Shown here: positions 1 through 6,870 of the stretch, in pieces
Numbering within the stretch: position 1 is the first letter of the stretch
Layout: the number at the start of each line of letters is the position of its first letter
Origin: an uncultured Actinomyces sp.
GTDB taxonomy: Bacteria; Actinomycetota; Actinomycetes; Actinomycetales; Actinomycetaceae
NCBI GenBank assembly: GCA_938040725.1
Contig: CALHZX010000038.1
Coordinates: forward strand, 1-25,694
Direction: 5' to 3'
DNA length: 25,694 bases
Program-made: the position numbers and the translations under genes
The notes under the pieces: generated by a model
Told to the model about the DNA's origin: nothing
Databases searched by the model: none
Seen by the model: only the letters and a program-made list of their open reading frames with translations

Positions 1-253
1 TACCCATGACCTCGCCGACCACGCGCTGGGACTTCACGTGTCCCTTGTCGGGGCGTAGCCCCATCTGATCCATCTGGAACAGGATGCGGCGCTGCACGGG
101 CTTGAGGCCATCGCGCGCGTCGGGGAGCGCGCGAGCGTAGATCACTGAGACGGCATACTCCAGGAAGGACCCACGCATCTCATCGGACACGTCGATCTCT
201 GTGATGTTCTCGTCCTTCTCAGGGATGTCGACGACCTGGTCCTTCTTAGCCAT
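1..253 (-). CDS. parC: DNA topoisomerase IV subunit A, N-terminal part (window edge)
   Basis: The first 84 residues are visible; the rest lies left of the window. Type IIA topoisomerase A subunits carry the catalytic tyrosine and, with the B subunit, pass one duplex through another; topoisomerase IV mainly decatenates chromosomes. The block SVIYARALPDARDGLKPVQR, followed by RRILFQMDQMGL and RVVGEVMG, is the classic GyrA/ParC N-terminal signature leading into the quinolone-resistance region. The FLEYAVSVIYARALPDARDG wording and the DUF5998 neighbour fit the actinobacterial ParC-type paralogue better than GyrA, but a GyrA assignment cannot be excluded from this fragment. The ATG at 253 has no Shine-Dalgarno sequence, and a GATAAT hexamer lies 7 nt upstream, so the mRNA may be leaderless. 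Confidence 0.85.
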   Translation of the reverse strand, partial: MAKKDQVVDIPEKDENITEIDVSDEMRGSFLEYAVSVIYARALPDARDGLKPVQRRILFQMDQMGLRPDKGHVKSQRVVGEVMG

Positions 254-260
254 ACGCGCA

Positions 261-289
261 ATTATCGCGCGGCTTGGCGCTCATTTCGA
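261..289 (-). promoter_or_regulatory. candidate parC promoter (leaderless)
   Basis: On the minus strand, TCGAAA (284-289) and GATAAT (261-266) are separated by 17 bp. The -10 box ends 7 nt before the ATG, so transcription would start at or next to the start codon. The -35 box overlaps that proposed for the divergent gene. Inferred from hexamer matches only. Confidence 0.45.
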
Positions 290-314
290 CTGGCGCGCCG
301 CTTCGGGGCACAAT
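285..314 (+). promoter_or_regulatory. candidate promoter of the DUF5998 gene (leaderless)
   Basis: CACAAT (309-314) ends 6 nt before the ATG at 321. A weak -35 candidate TTCGAC (285-290) lies 18 bp further upstream and overlaps the -35 of the divergent parC promoter. The -35 match is poor, so this is a low-confidence site. Confidence 0.3.
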
Positions 315-320
315 TGGGGC

Positions 321-857
321 ATGGACACATGGACCCGTATCGAACGTGGGGGCTTCTACCCCAAGGCCGTGCAGCGCGCGCTGCGCCGGGCTCTGGGCGC
401 CGCGGAGCCGCTCGCGACGCTGTGCCAGGTGGATACGGGTTTCGACCGCGGATCGGTCTTCCGACACCTCACGGTCGCCTCTCTGACGGACCGCGCTATC
501 GTTCAGCTGCACGTCGATGAGATGGACGGCGGCTCGGCGACGATCGCGACCGCCGTGCACCGGGTCGGCGACATCGCCGGGTACTCCACGATGGAGGTCT
601 ACACGGACCCCGAGAACGCGAGCGGCCTGTCCGAAATGACGATCGCGCTGGACCTGAAGGGCGCGCGCCGACTCGAGCTCGAACCTGCCCGATGCGACGA
701 CCCGAATTGCATGGCCGACCACGGCCTGATGGGCACGTCCTTCCCCGACGACATGACCTTCCGCATCTCCGCGGCCGCCGACGGTCAGGATGCTCTCGAC
801 GAGGCCATGGTTTTCGTCGATCATCTCGCTCGCCTGATGGGAACCCGCAGTGAGTGA
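321..857 (+). CDS. DUF5998 family protein
   Basis: A 178-residue soluble protein starting MDTWTRIERGGFYPKAVQRA, which I recognise as the actinobacterial DUF5998 family usually found beside topoisomerase IV subunit A genes. No enzyme motif or membrane segment is visible. A Cys pair in the segment RCDDPNCMADHG (roughly residues 127-138) may bind metal, though only two Cys are close together. The ATG at 321 is preferred because upstream in-frame residues run through the divergent promoter. The end overlaps the next gene by 8 bp (850-857), which suggests translational coupling. Function unknown. Confidence 0.8.
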   Translation: MDTWTRIERGGFYPKAVQRALRRALGAAEPLATLCQVDTGFDRGSVFRHLTVASLTDRAIVQLHVDEMDGGSATIATAVHRVGDIAGYSTMEVYTDPENASGLSEMTIALDLKGARRLELEPARCDDPNCMADHGLMGTSFPDDMTFRISAAADGQDALDEAMVFVDHLARLMGTRSE

Positions 858-1998
858 GCGCGCTCTCACGCTGGACCTGCCCGGCGCCGACTTGCCCGGC
901 GCGGGCGATCCGGTCATTACTGACGTCATCGCTGGTGCCCTCGCGTCGATCGACTCCGACCTGCCCGGCGCCTCATCACAGGCGGCAGGCGCCCTCGGGA
1001 TCGAGGCCGGGGCTGAGCAGCTGCTCCTCATCCTCGTGGACGGGCTCGGATACGAGCTGATCCTGGATCACCTGGGGCACACACCGACGCTGCGCCGCGT
1101 GCGAGATGATATTCGCTCGATTCACACGGTCGTACCCTCGACGACGGCCGCGGCCATCACGGCTTTCGGCACTGGCGCACGCCCCGGCGCCACCAACATG
1201 GTGGGCTTCTCCGTTGCCTACGGCGGGGGCGTCATGAACCTTCTCGCGATGGAGGGTGGGCCGGCACCCAGCGAGTGGCAGCCCGCGCCCACCTACTTCG
1301 AGCGCCTGGCCGCAGCGGACGTGTCCTCGGCCGTCATCTCGCCCGCGCGCTTTGCCGGTTCCGGACTGACGGGCGCGGCGCTGCGGGGAGCACGCCACGT
1401 GCCCGCAGAGTCGCTCAGCGACCGCGTGAGCGCCGCCCTGCGCGAGCTGCGCGCCGGAACGCCGCTCATTTACCTCTACTGGTCCGAGATCGACCACGCC
1501 GGCCATAGCTCCGGCGTCGGATCCGATGCATGGATCGGCTGCCTCGAAGAGTTCGACGCGGGGCTGTCCGGGCTGCTGCGTGGCCTACCTGCGGGCGTGC
1601 GAACCGTTATGACCGCGGACCATGGCATGATCAACGTGGAGCGCTCCGCCCTTGTGGACGTGGCTGCGACGCCCGCTCTGCGCGAGGGTGTGCGCATCGT
1701 CGCCGGCGAGACACGAGCCGTGCACGTGCACGCGGAAGAGGGCCATGCCACCGACGTGGAGGCGCGCTGGCGCGACGCCCTGGGCGAGAGTGCGTGGATC
1801 CTCTCGCGAGACCAGATGGGCGCGCTTATCGGCCCCGGAGACGGTGCCTCGATCATCGGCGACCTGCTGGTTCTCGCCCGCGGAAACGGCGGCATTGTGG
1901 ATTCTCGAACCCAGAGCGCGTCGGCGATCGCAATGCCGGGTGTCCACGGGTCGCTCACCGCCGCGGAAATGCGCATCCCGGTCGTGGTTCTGTCCTAG
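850..1998 (+). CDS. alkaline phosphatase superfamily / nucleotide pyrophosphatase-like protein
   Basis: A 382-residue protein of the type I phosphodiesterase/nucleotide pyrophosphatase group. The expected two-metal-site residues are all present: Asp64 in LILVDGLGYEL, the Thr nucleophile in VPSTTAAAITAFGTG (Thr98 or Thr99), Asp215 and His219 in WSEIDHAGH, Asp257-His258 in MTADHGM, and His366 in MPGVHGS. The family cleaves phosphodiester or phosphomonoester bonds; the substrate here is unknown. There is no signal peptide, so a cytoplasmic location is likely. It starts with GTG inside the end of the DUF5998 gene (8 bp overlap), so the two are probably co-expressed. It converges with sepH across a 66-bp gap in which I see no T-tract terminator. 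Confidence 0.85.
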   Translation: MSERALTLDLPGADLPGAGDPVITDVIAGALASIDSDLPGASSQAAGALGIEAGAEQLLLILVDGLGYELILDHLGHTPTLRRVRDDIRSIHTVVPSTTAAAITAFGTGARPGATNMVGFSVAYGGGVMNLLAMEGGPAPSEWQPAPTYFERLAAADVSSAVISPARFAGSGLTGAALRGARHVPAESLSDRVSAALRELRAGTPLIYLYWSEIDHAGHSSGVGSDAWIGCLEEFDAGLSGLLRGLPAGVRTVMTADHGMINVERSALVDVAATPALREGVRIVAGETRAVHVHAEEGHATDVEARWRDALGESAWILSRDQMGALIGPGDGASIIGDLLVLARGNGGIVDSRTQSASAIAMPGVHGSLTAAEMRIPVVVLS

Positions 1999-2064
1999 GA
2001 ATTCACCGAGAGACGGCAAGCGGCCGCTCTGCGCCGAGAGTGACCGCCTGCAGTGAACGAGTGC

Positions 2065-3303
2065 TTAGGGCTTTGATCCGAACAGGATCTCGTCCCAGCT
2101 GGGTACTGACCTGCGGTTTTTCTTTGAGGATGCGCGGGCCATACGCGAACCGCTGATCCCCTGCGCAGGGACGGCCCCTGTCGCGCCTTCGTCAGCCTTG
2201 TCGGACGTCGAATCAGCCGGCGCAACGGCCTTCATAGGAACAGCCGGGGTCTGCTGCTCCTCAGCCTGTGGTTCGGTGGTGTTCTCTTCGTCGGAGGAAC
2301 CAGGAGCCTCCGACAGCCACGGGAGGACGCCCGACGAGGCCGGGGCCTCGCCCTTGGGCGAGCGCGAAGCAACGGGGATGGATCCGGTCGCCGCAGGGCG
2401 AGCCGACGGGATCTGGCCGGTCGCGGGGAACAACCCATCCTCGGATGCTTGGGCCGGTGCTTCGGCCTTCGTACGCGCGGAAGCGAGCGAATAGATGCGC
2501 GCAGAAATGGGGCCTGTGGAAGCATCTGGTTCGGTGGCCTCGGGTTCTTCTTCGCTGGCGATCGCAGCGAGGTACTCGGCTTCCTCGTCCACCTCGTCGT
2601 CCAAGTCCAAGTCGATCTGCTGACGCTTGCCGCGCACAGCGTTGAGCTGATCGAGGATCGCCTCGCGGTTACGCAGATCCTCCTCGTCTGGATCGAGGAT
2701 GGGAGTTGGCGTCGTGCGCGGCAGGGGAGTGAAGATCGACGCCGTCGGGGACGCGGATACCTGCTCCGTCAGCCACTGCGCCTCCTGGTCGATGGCCTCG
2801 AGGGCCCCGGAATTCGACAGATGCCAGTGCGCAGCGTGCTCTGCTGCGCCCTGGACGAACGTGACGATAATCTGCCAGGGCTCTCCGGTCTCGCGCGTGG
2901 CAGCCCACTCCAGGGAGGTGGGATCAACGCCACGAGCCGCCAGACGATCAACGACAAGATCACCCATCGTCGGACCGCCCTCGCCGATGCGAACGGCGCG
3001 CGCACGGGTGAGCGCATAATCCTTTTCCGCCTGAACGGGGGCCTCAAAGCGCTCCACGGCGCTGATTTCCATCCCGTGTTCGGAAGCGATTTCCGCAGGA
3101 GTGGCACCCGCACGCAGCAGTGCCTGAATGTCACGAGGAGCCAGGGTGGGACGAGCAGGGGCAAGCTCCACCCGCGGACGGTCACGGCGCGTCGCACCGC
3201 GGAGCTCGTCCGAGATCAACACCGAGTAGCGTTCACCCTGGGCATCGGTGAGCACCAGGGACTCGCCATCGGCGCTGGTCCCGAGCAATTCGAGCTCAAT
3301 CAT
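2065..3303 (-). CDS. sepH: SepH septation protein (DUF3071)
   Basis: A 412-residue protein. SepH, described in Streptomyces and mycobacteria, binds FtsZ and stimulates its assembly during cell division. The conserved N-terminal half contains a helix-turn-helix-like segment at about residues 55-88 (LAPRDIQALLRAGATPAEIA and following). A long acidic, Pro/Ser-rich, probably disordered linker follows (about 190-380). The C-terminal motif RRSVPSWDEILFGSKP matches the short conserved tail of this family. The ATG at 3303 is preferred over the GTG at 3306 because GGAGG lies 5 nt before the ATG but only 2 nt before the GTG. The gene is monocistronic and divergent from the DUF4193 gene. Confidence 0.92.
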   Translation of the reverse strand: MIELELLGTSADGESLVLTDAQGERYSVLISDELRGATRRDRPRVELAPARPTLAPRDIQALLRAGATPAEIASEHGMEISAVERFEAPVQAEKDYALTRARAVRIGEGGPTMGDLVVDRLAARGVDPTSLEWAATRETGEPWQIIVTFVQGAAEHAAHWHLSNSGALEAIDQEAQWLTEQVSASPTASIFTPLPRTTPTPILDPDEEDLRNREAILDQLNAVRGKRQQIDLDLDDEVDEEAEYLAAIASEEEPEATEPDASTGPISARIYSLASARTKAEAPAQASEDGLFPATGQIPSARPAATGSIPVASRSPKGEAPASSGVLPWLSEAPGSSDEENTTEPQAEEQQTPAVPMKAVAPADSTSDKADEGATGAVPAQGISGSRMARASSKKNRRSVPSWDEILFGSKP

Positions 3304-3385
3304 CACTTCCTCCTCATACGTCTAGGTCGAATCGTCTCAAATAATGCTCAGAATGTCGCGTAGCTGGGCGCGTGTCACACATACG

Positions 3386-3415
3386 ATGGCACATTACTCT
3401 CACAAGTGTTATCCT
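3386..3415 (+). promoter_or_regulatory. candidate sigma70-type promoter of the DUF4193 run
   Basis: ATGGCA (3386-3391, 4 of 6 matches to TTGACA) and TATCCT (3410-3415, fits TAnnnT) are separated by 18 bp. This gives a leader of about 48 nt containing the Shine-Dalgarno sequence AGGGGAG. Confidence 0.45.
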
Positions 3416-3469
3416 CCCTGCGCATAGACCACTCGCGCAAACCGGCTCGAGAGGCGAAAGGGGAGAACC

Positions 3470-3772
3470 ATGGCAACCGATTACGATGCGCCGCGCAAGA
3501 ACGAAGACGAGGTCGCAGAGGACTCGATCGAAGAGCTGAAGTCCCGTCGCAACGACGCCGGCTCCGCTGAGATTGAGGAAGACGAGAACGAGGCCGCCGA
3601 GAATTTTGAACTTCCCGGCGCTGACCTGTCAAAGGAAGAACTGACCGTTCACGTCGTTCCCCGTCAAGAAGACGAGTTCACCTGCTCGCAGTGCTTCCTC
3701 GTGCACCACGCGTCGCAGCTCGACCACGTGGACGCCAGCGGCGCTCCCGTGTGCACCGAGTGCGCGATGTGA
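3470..3772 (+). CDS. DUF4193 family zinc-ribbon protein
   Basis: A 100-residue protein of the actinobacterial DUF4193 family (M. tuberculosis Rv2699c type). The first 60 residues are very acidic. The C-terminus carries two CxxC pairs, Cys72/Cys75 (CSQC) and Cys95/Cys98 (CTEC), 19 residues apart, as in a zinc ribbon. The precise role is unknown; an RNA polymerase-associated or nucleic-acid role is often supposed for such small zinc ribbons, but nothing here proves it. A strong AGGGGAG site precedes the ATG. It heads a tight four-gene plus-strand run, with the next gene 9 bp downstream. Confidence 0.9.
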   Translation: MATDYDAPRKNEDEVAEDSIEELKSRRNDAGSAEIEEDENEAAENFELPGADLSKEELTVHVVPRQEDEFTCSQCFLVHHASQLDHVDASGAPVCTECAM

Positions 3773-3781
3773 GGTAGGGCG

Positions 3782-4414
3782 ATGTTCGGACGCAAGAAGA
3801 AGACTCCGCAAGACGACATCGAAGAGGTTGAGGTCCTGCCTCGCCTCAGCGACGAAGACGCGGAGATCTGGAGCGAGCCCGGCCCCCGCAACTACGGTGA
3901 GGTCGACGCCTCCGAAGGCTACGTCGACATGGGATCCATCCTGTTCCCCGCGGTTCAGGGCATGCAACTGCGCACGCAGGTCGCTGACGACGGGACGACC
4001 GTCCTGCAGATCCTGGTCGTGCTCGGTAGTTCCGGCATCCAGATGAGCGTCGCCGCCGCGCCCCGATCCGGAGGCGTGTGGGAGGAACTGCGTGAAGAAA
4101 TCCGCAAGGGTTTCGAAGAGCAGGGCGCTAAGGTCGCCGACTATCCGACACGCTACGGCGACGAACTACTCGTCGATATGCCGATGCAGATGCCCGATGG
4201 TCGCTCGGCGACCTCCCGCATGCGCATCATCGGTCGCGAAGGTGACCGCTGGTTTGCGCGCATCGACGTCCTCGGCCCGGCCGCCGCAAATGCGCAAGCC
4301 GGCGTCGACATCGAGAAGGTCATCGATCGCATTATCGTGCGACGCGATGACCACCCGCGCACGCGCCTGGAGCTTCTCCCAGTGCACCTGCCCGCGGGTG
4401 CTCAGGAGGCCTGA
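3782..4414 (+). CDS. DUF3710 family protein
   Basis: A 210-residue soluble protein that begins with a basic stretch (MFGRKKKTPQDD) and matches the DUF3710 family (Rv2696c type) in length and layout. Landmarks are GYVDMGSILFPAVQGMQLR near residue 50 and WFARIDVLGPAA near residue 160. No catalytic motif or membrane segment is visible and the function is unknown. GAGGTAGGG precedes the ATG. In other actinobacteria I recall this gene directly following dut; here it follows DUF4193 with a 9-bp gap and the next gene starts 1 bp after its stop, so all four genes are probably one operon. Confidence 0.88.
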   Translation: MFGRKKKTPQDDIEEVEVLPRLSDEDAEIWSEPGPRNYGEVDASEGYVDMGSILFPAVQGMQLRTQVADDGTTVLQILVVLGSSGIQMSVAAAPRSGGVWEELREEIRKGFEEQGAKVADYPTRYGDELLVDMPMQMPDGRSATSRMRIIGREGDRWFARIDVLGPAAANAQAGVDIEKVIDRIIVRRDDHPRTRLELLPVHLPAGAQEA

Positions 4415-4415
4415 C

Positions 4416-4796
4416 ATGGCCTCGTGGATCGCTCGGGTCGGCGCCGCGCTCGGCCTCGATAAGGATGCGCGTTCTCTGGACGCAGCTCTCGACGAGGACT
4501 CCGCGCGTGCCGCCCGCGGGGTCACGCCCATTTGCGACGTGACGGACCGTTCCCACGTGCTCGTTTTCGGTACGCTCCTGGGCATGACCTACCCGCCCGA
4601 GGAGGGCAGTCAGCGGGTGCTCGTCGCCACGCTCTACGATGGCACCGACACTCTGGAGCTGCGCTGGCCTGGTCGCACGTCCATCCCCGGGCTCAGCGTC
4701 GGCCAGCGCCTTGAAGTTGAGGGCACTGTCGGGCGTTCGGGGGATCGCCTCGTCATCATCAACCCGCTGTACCGCGTGATCGCGGGGGAAGGCTGA
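4416..4796 (+). CDS. OB-fold nucleic-acid-binding domain protein
   Basis: A 126-residue protein in the position occupied by the OB-fold protein Rv2694c in mycobacteria. Residues about 45-125 read as an OB-fold beta barrel: VLVFGTLLGMTYPP, LVATLYDGTDTLELRWPGR, GLSVGQRLEVEGTVGRSGDR, INPLYRVI. The pattern resembles the tRNA-anticodon/RecG-wedge type of OB domain. The ligand is unknown. AGGAGG lies 8 nt upstream of the ATG, and the longer in-frame reading upstream is only read-through of the DUF3710 gene. The stop overlaps the next start by one base (TGATG). Confidence 0.82.
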   Translation: MASWIARVGAALGLDKDARSLDAALDEDSARAARGVTPICDVTDRSHVLVFGTLLGMTYPPEEGSQRVLVATLYDGTDTLELRWPGRTSIPGLSVGQRLEVEGTVGRSGDRLVIINPLYRVIAGEG

Positions 4797-5464
4797 TGCC
4801 CACTCCACGTTGGATGGACCAGGCAACCTCCGAGGACTTCTCCTGGTCAGACGCGCTCGGAGGTGTGCGCGGAGTCATCGAAGCAACGGCTCCCGGCCTC
4901 GTCTTCGTGATTGTCTTCGTCGCAACCCGCGCCCTCGTGCCGACACTGGTAGCGGCGTCGTGCGTGGCGTTGCTCGCCTGCGTGCTCCGGCTCGTCCAGA
5001 GACAGGGGCTCCAGCAGGCCCTCTCAGGGCTGTTCGGCGTCGCTATCGGCGTCATTTTTGCCGCAGCCACGGGACGCGGGGAGAATTACTTCGCGTGGGG
5101 CATTGCCACGAACGTGGTCATGGCCCTCGCCTTCGCCTTGTCCGTCCTGTTGAGGCGAGGCCTCGTCGCCCAGTTCTACGGGCCACTGACGGGTCTGGCC
5201 ACAGGATGGCAGTCCGACCCGGCACACGCGGACCTGGCGCGCAGGTGCAACCTACTCACGTGGATGTGGGCGGGAATCTTCGCGTTGCGCGTCGTAGTCC
5301 AGGCCCCTCTCTGGCTCGGTGGCCAGGTCGCGGCGCTCGGTGTCGCCAAGCTGGCCCTGGGCCTACCGCTCTTCGCCCTCGGTGCCTGGGCCACCTGGTG
5401 GGGTCTGCGCGGCTACTCCTCGTCGTCCGACGAAGCCTCGGACTCAGGGGCAGCGACCAACTGA
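4796..5464 (+). CDS. DUF3159 family membrane protein
   Basis: A 222-residue integral membrane protein of the actinobacterial DUF3159 family (Rv2693c type). About six hydrophobic segments can be read, near residues 32-45, 48-65, 76-92, 99-118, 152-169 and 180-203. The segment GRGENYFAWGIATNV between the third and fourth helices is typical of the family. The C-terminal tail is Ser/Asp/Glu-rich. The function is unknown; its steady place next to ceoBC suggests a membrane or ion-homeostasis role, which is inference. A GGGGGAAGG site precedes the ATG. The last 52 bp overlap the convergent ceoC gene. Confidence 0.87.
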   Translation: MPTPRWMDQATSEDFSWSDALGGVRGVIEATAPGLVFVIVFVATRALVPTLVAASCVALLACVLRLVQRQGLQQALSGLFGVAIGVIFAAATGRGENYFAWGIATNVVMALAFALSVLLRRGLVAQFYGPLTGLATGWQSDPAHADLARRCNLLTWMWAGIFALRVVVQAPLWLGGQVAALGVAKLALGLPLFALGAWATWWGLRGYSSSSDEASDSGAATN

Positions 5465-6111
5465 CGAAGCTTCGTCAGCTCCTCAACATCTGCATCGGGG
5501 ACGAGCAGGAGTAGCTCGTCCGCGGCCTCGAACACGTCATCAGCGCTCGGAGTGATCGGACGGCCATCGCGCAGGAGCGCAGCTAGCACCGAGCGCGCAG
5601 GCAGCTCGAGGGAGTGGACGCGCTTGCCAACGACCGGAGAATCGTCCGGCAGGATGAGAGCGTGCATAGACACGGCAGCGGTATTGAAAGAGAACAGGCG
5701 CACTGGGATACCCACCGAGACGGCCTCTTCGACGAGAGACGTCATGATACGCGGCGTCGACACCGACACGTCCACACCCCATGCCTGATCGAAGAGCCAC
5801 TCGTTCTTCGGGTTGTTCAGGCGGGCGACGACGCGAGGAACCGCAAACTCCGTCTTGGCCAGCAGAGAAATGACGAGGTTCGCTTTATCGTCCCCCGTGG
5901 CGGCAACCATCACGTCGGCCTCGTCCACGCCCGCGTCGTGCAGGGCATCGGGCGAGCATGCGTCTGCGAGCACCCAGTCAGCGTCCGCGACCGAGGAAAT
6001 ACGCAGCTTTTCGGGCATGTTGTCGATCAGGGTAATGTCGTGACCGTGAGCGAGGAGCTCCAGGGCAACGCTGCGCCCCACCGAACCGGCTCCAGCAATG
6101 ACGATCTTCAT
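5413..6111 (-). CDS. ceoC: TrkA/RCK-family potassium regulatory protein (second of pair)
   Basis: A 232-residue RCK protein. The N-terminal Rossmann domain starts MKIVIAGAGSVGRSVA with the GxGxxG dinucleotide motif at residues 7-12 and an acidic residue at the end of the second strand (LIDN, Asp30), favouring NAD(H). It continues to about residue 130 and is followed by a TrkA-C-type domain (PVVGKRVHSLELP to LLLLVPDADVEELTKL). Such proteins bind potassium channels or transporters on the cytosolic side and gate them by nucleotide. The ATG at 6111 with GGAGGA 6 nt upstream is chosen over the GTG at 6117. It begins 2 nt after the ceoB stop, so the pair is coupled. The acidic tail (SEASSDDEE) overlaps the DUF3159 gene. 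Confidence 0.88.
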   Translation of the reverse strand: MKIVIAGAGSVGRSVALELLAHGHDITLIDNMPEKLRISSVADADWVLADACSPDALHDAGVDEADVMVAATGDDKANLVISLLAKTEFAVPRVVARLNNPKNEWLFDQAWGVDVSVSTPRIMTSLVEEAVSVGIPVRLFSFNTAAVSMHALILPDDSPVVGKRVHSLELPARSVLAALLRDGRPITPSADDVFEAADELLLLVPDADVEELTKLRQLVAAPESEASSDDEE

Positions 6112-6113
6112 GC

Positions 6114-6779
6114 TCACTCCTCCGTCTTGGGCGGGCTGGCCAGCTGATCGCGCAGCGCGGCCGTATCTGTCCCATTGATCGCAAAGTACAGTTGGTCGTG
6201 CTCCTGAACGACCAGGTCAGGCGATGCCGTGCGAATCGACCCCAGGCGGGAGGTGAATGCAATCCGGCACCCCGTCAGCTCCTCGACGAGCTGGAAGCTC
6301 AGGCCATACCAGGGCGCCGAGGGCGTCGCGTTGACGAGAGCGACCTCACCGGTCGGATGTGACCAAATCAGTGACGCATCCGGCGGCAGCAGGCGACGCA
6401 AGACCGACTCCGCGGTGCGCTGGACGGACGCGACAGTCGGAATGCCGAGGCGCTCATAGAGGTAGGCACGAGTCGGGTCATAGATGCGCGCAACCACGTG
6501 TTCAACGTGGAAAACCTCACGAGCGACGCGCGCGGCAATAATGTTCGAGTTATCACCCGATGAGACTGCCGCAAACGCGTACGCCTCCTTGATGTTCGCT
6601 TGACGCAGGCAGTCACGGTCCATGCCCACGCCCGTCACGCGACGGCCGGAAAAGTCCGGTGACAGGCGAGAGAAAGCCTTGGAATCCTGGTCAATAACCG
6701 CCACGGAATGACCCGCAGCGTCCAACGTCGATGCAAGGCGGGCGCCGACGCGCCCGCAACCCATGATCACAAAGTGCAC
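6114..6779 (-). CDS. ceoB: TrkA/RCK-family potassium regulatory protein (first of pair)
   Basis: A 221-residue RCK protein with an N-terminal NAD-binding fold: MHFVIMGCGRVGARLA gives GxGxxG at residues 7-12 and Asp30 (VIDQD) ends the second strand. A second domain follows from about residue 130, with a degenerate TrkA-C segment near the end (IRTASPDLVVQEHDQLYFAI). The GTG at 6779 is chosen because the Rossmann fold must begin there and a TACTTT hexamer lies 7 nt upstream; the longer reading starting at 6839 runs through the promoter. The name follows the Mycobacterium ceoB-ceoC pair, which has the same neighbours. No TrkH/TrkG channel subunit is nearby; the adjacent divergent gene encodes a KimA-like transporter. 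Confidence 0.87.
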   Translation of the reverse strand: MHFVIMGCGRVGARLASTLDAAGHSVAVIDQDSKAFSRLSPDFSGRRVTGVGMDRDCLRQANIKEAYAFAAVSSGDNSNIIAARVAREVFHVEHVVARIYDPTRAYLYERLGIPTVASVQRTAESVLRRLLPPDASLIWSHPTGEVALVNATPSAPWYGLSFQLVEELTGCRIAFTSRLGSIRTASPDLVVQEHDQLYFAINGTDTAALRDQLASPPKTEE

Positions 6780-6786
6780 GACTACA

Positions 6787-6815
6787 AAAGTACTCCGATC
6801 CCCGCGTAATAGCCA
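6787..6815 (-). promoter_or_regulatory. candidate ceoB promoter (leaderless)
   Basis: On the minus strand TGGCTA (6810-6815) and TACTTT (6787-6792) are 17 bp apart, and the -10 box ends 7 nt before the GTG start. A GGAG lies 13 nt before the start, too far to act as a normal ribosome-binding site. Confidence 0.4.
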
Positions 6816-6832
6816 TGCGTGATGTTTCGGCG

Positions 6833-6862
6833 TTCCCATTGCTCAGCGAGGTGGACTAGGCT
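6833..6862 (+). promoter_or_regulatory. candidate promoter of the KimA-like permease gene
   Basis: TTCCCA (6833-6838, 4 of 6 matches) and TAGGCT (6857-6862, fits TAnnnT) are 18 bp apart. The -10 box ends 8 nt before the GTG at 6871, which would make the mRNA leaderless. Confidence 0.38.
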
Positions 6863-6870
6863 TGTATTTC

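Noticed and set aside
2018..2031. Palindrome AGCGGCCGCT between the phosphatase gene and sepH as a terminator
   Set aside because: No loop and no T-tract; a 10-bp GC palindrome is expected by chance in such DNA.
2449..3363. 304-residue plus-strand reading frame opposite sepH
   Set aside because: A GC-rich shadow of sepH, whose family match is clear; no recognisable residues.
6862..6870. TTG at 6862 as start of the KimA-like gene
   Set aside because: It has a GAGGTGG site 7 nt upstream and remains possible, but the GTG at 6871 gives the N-terminus typical of the family and fits the promoter spacing.
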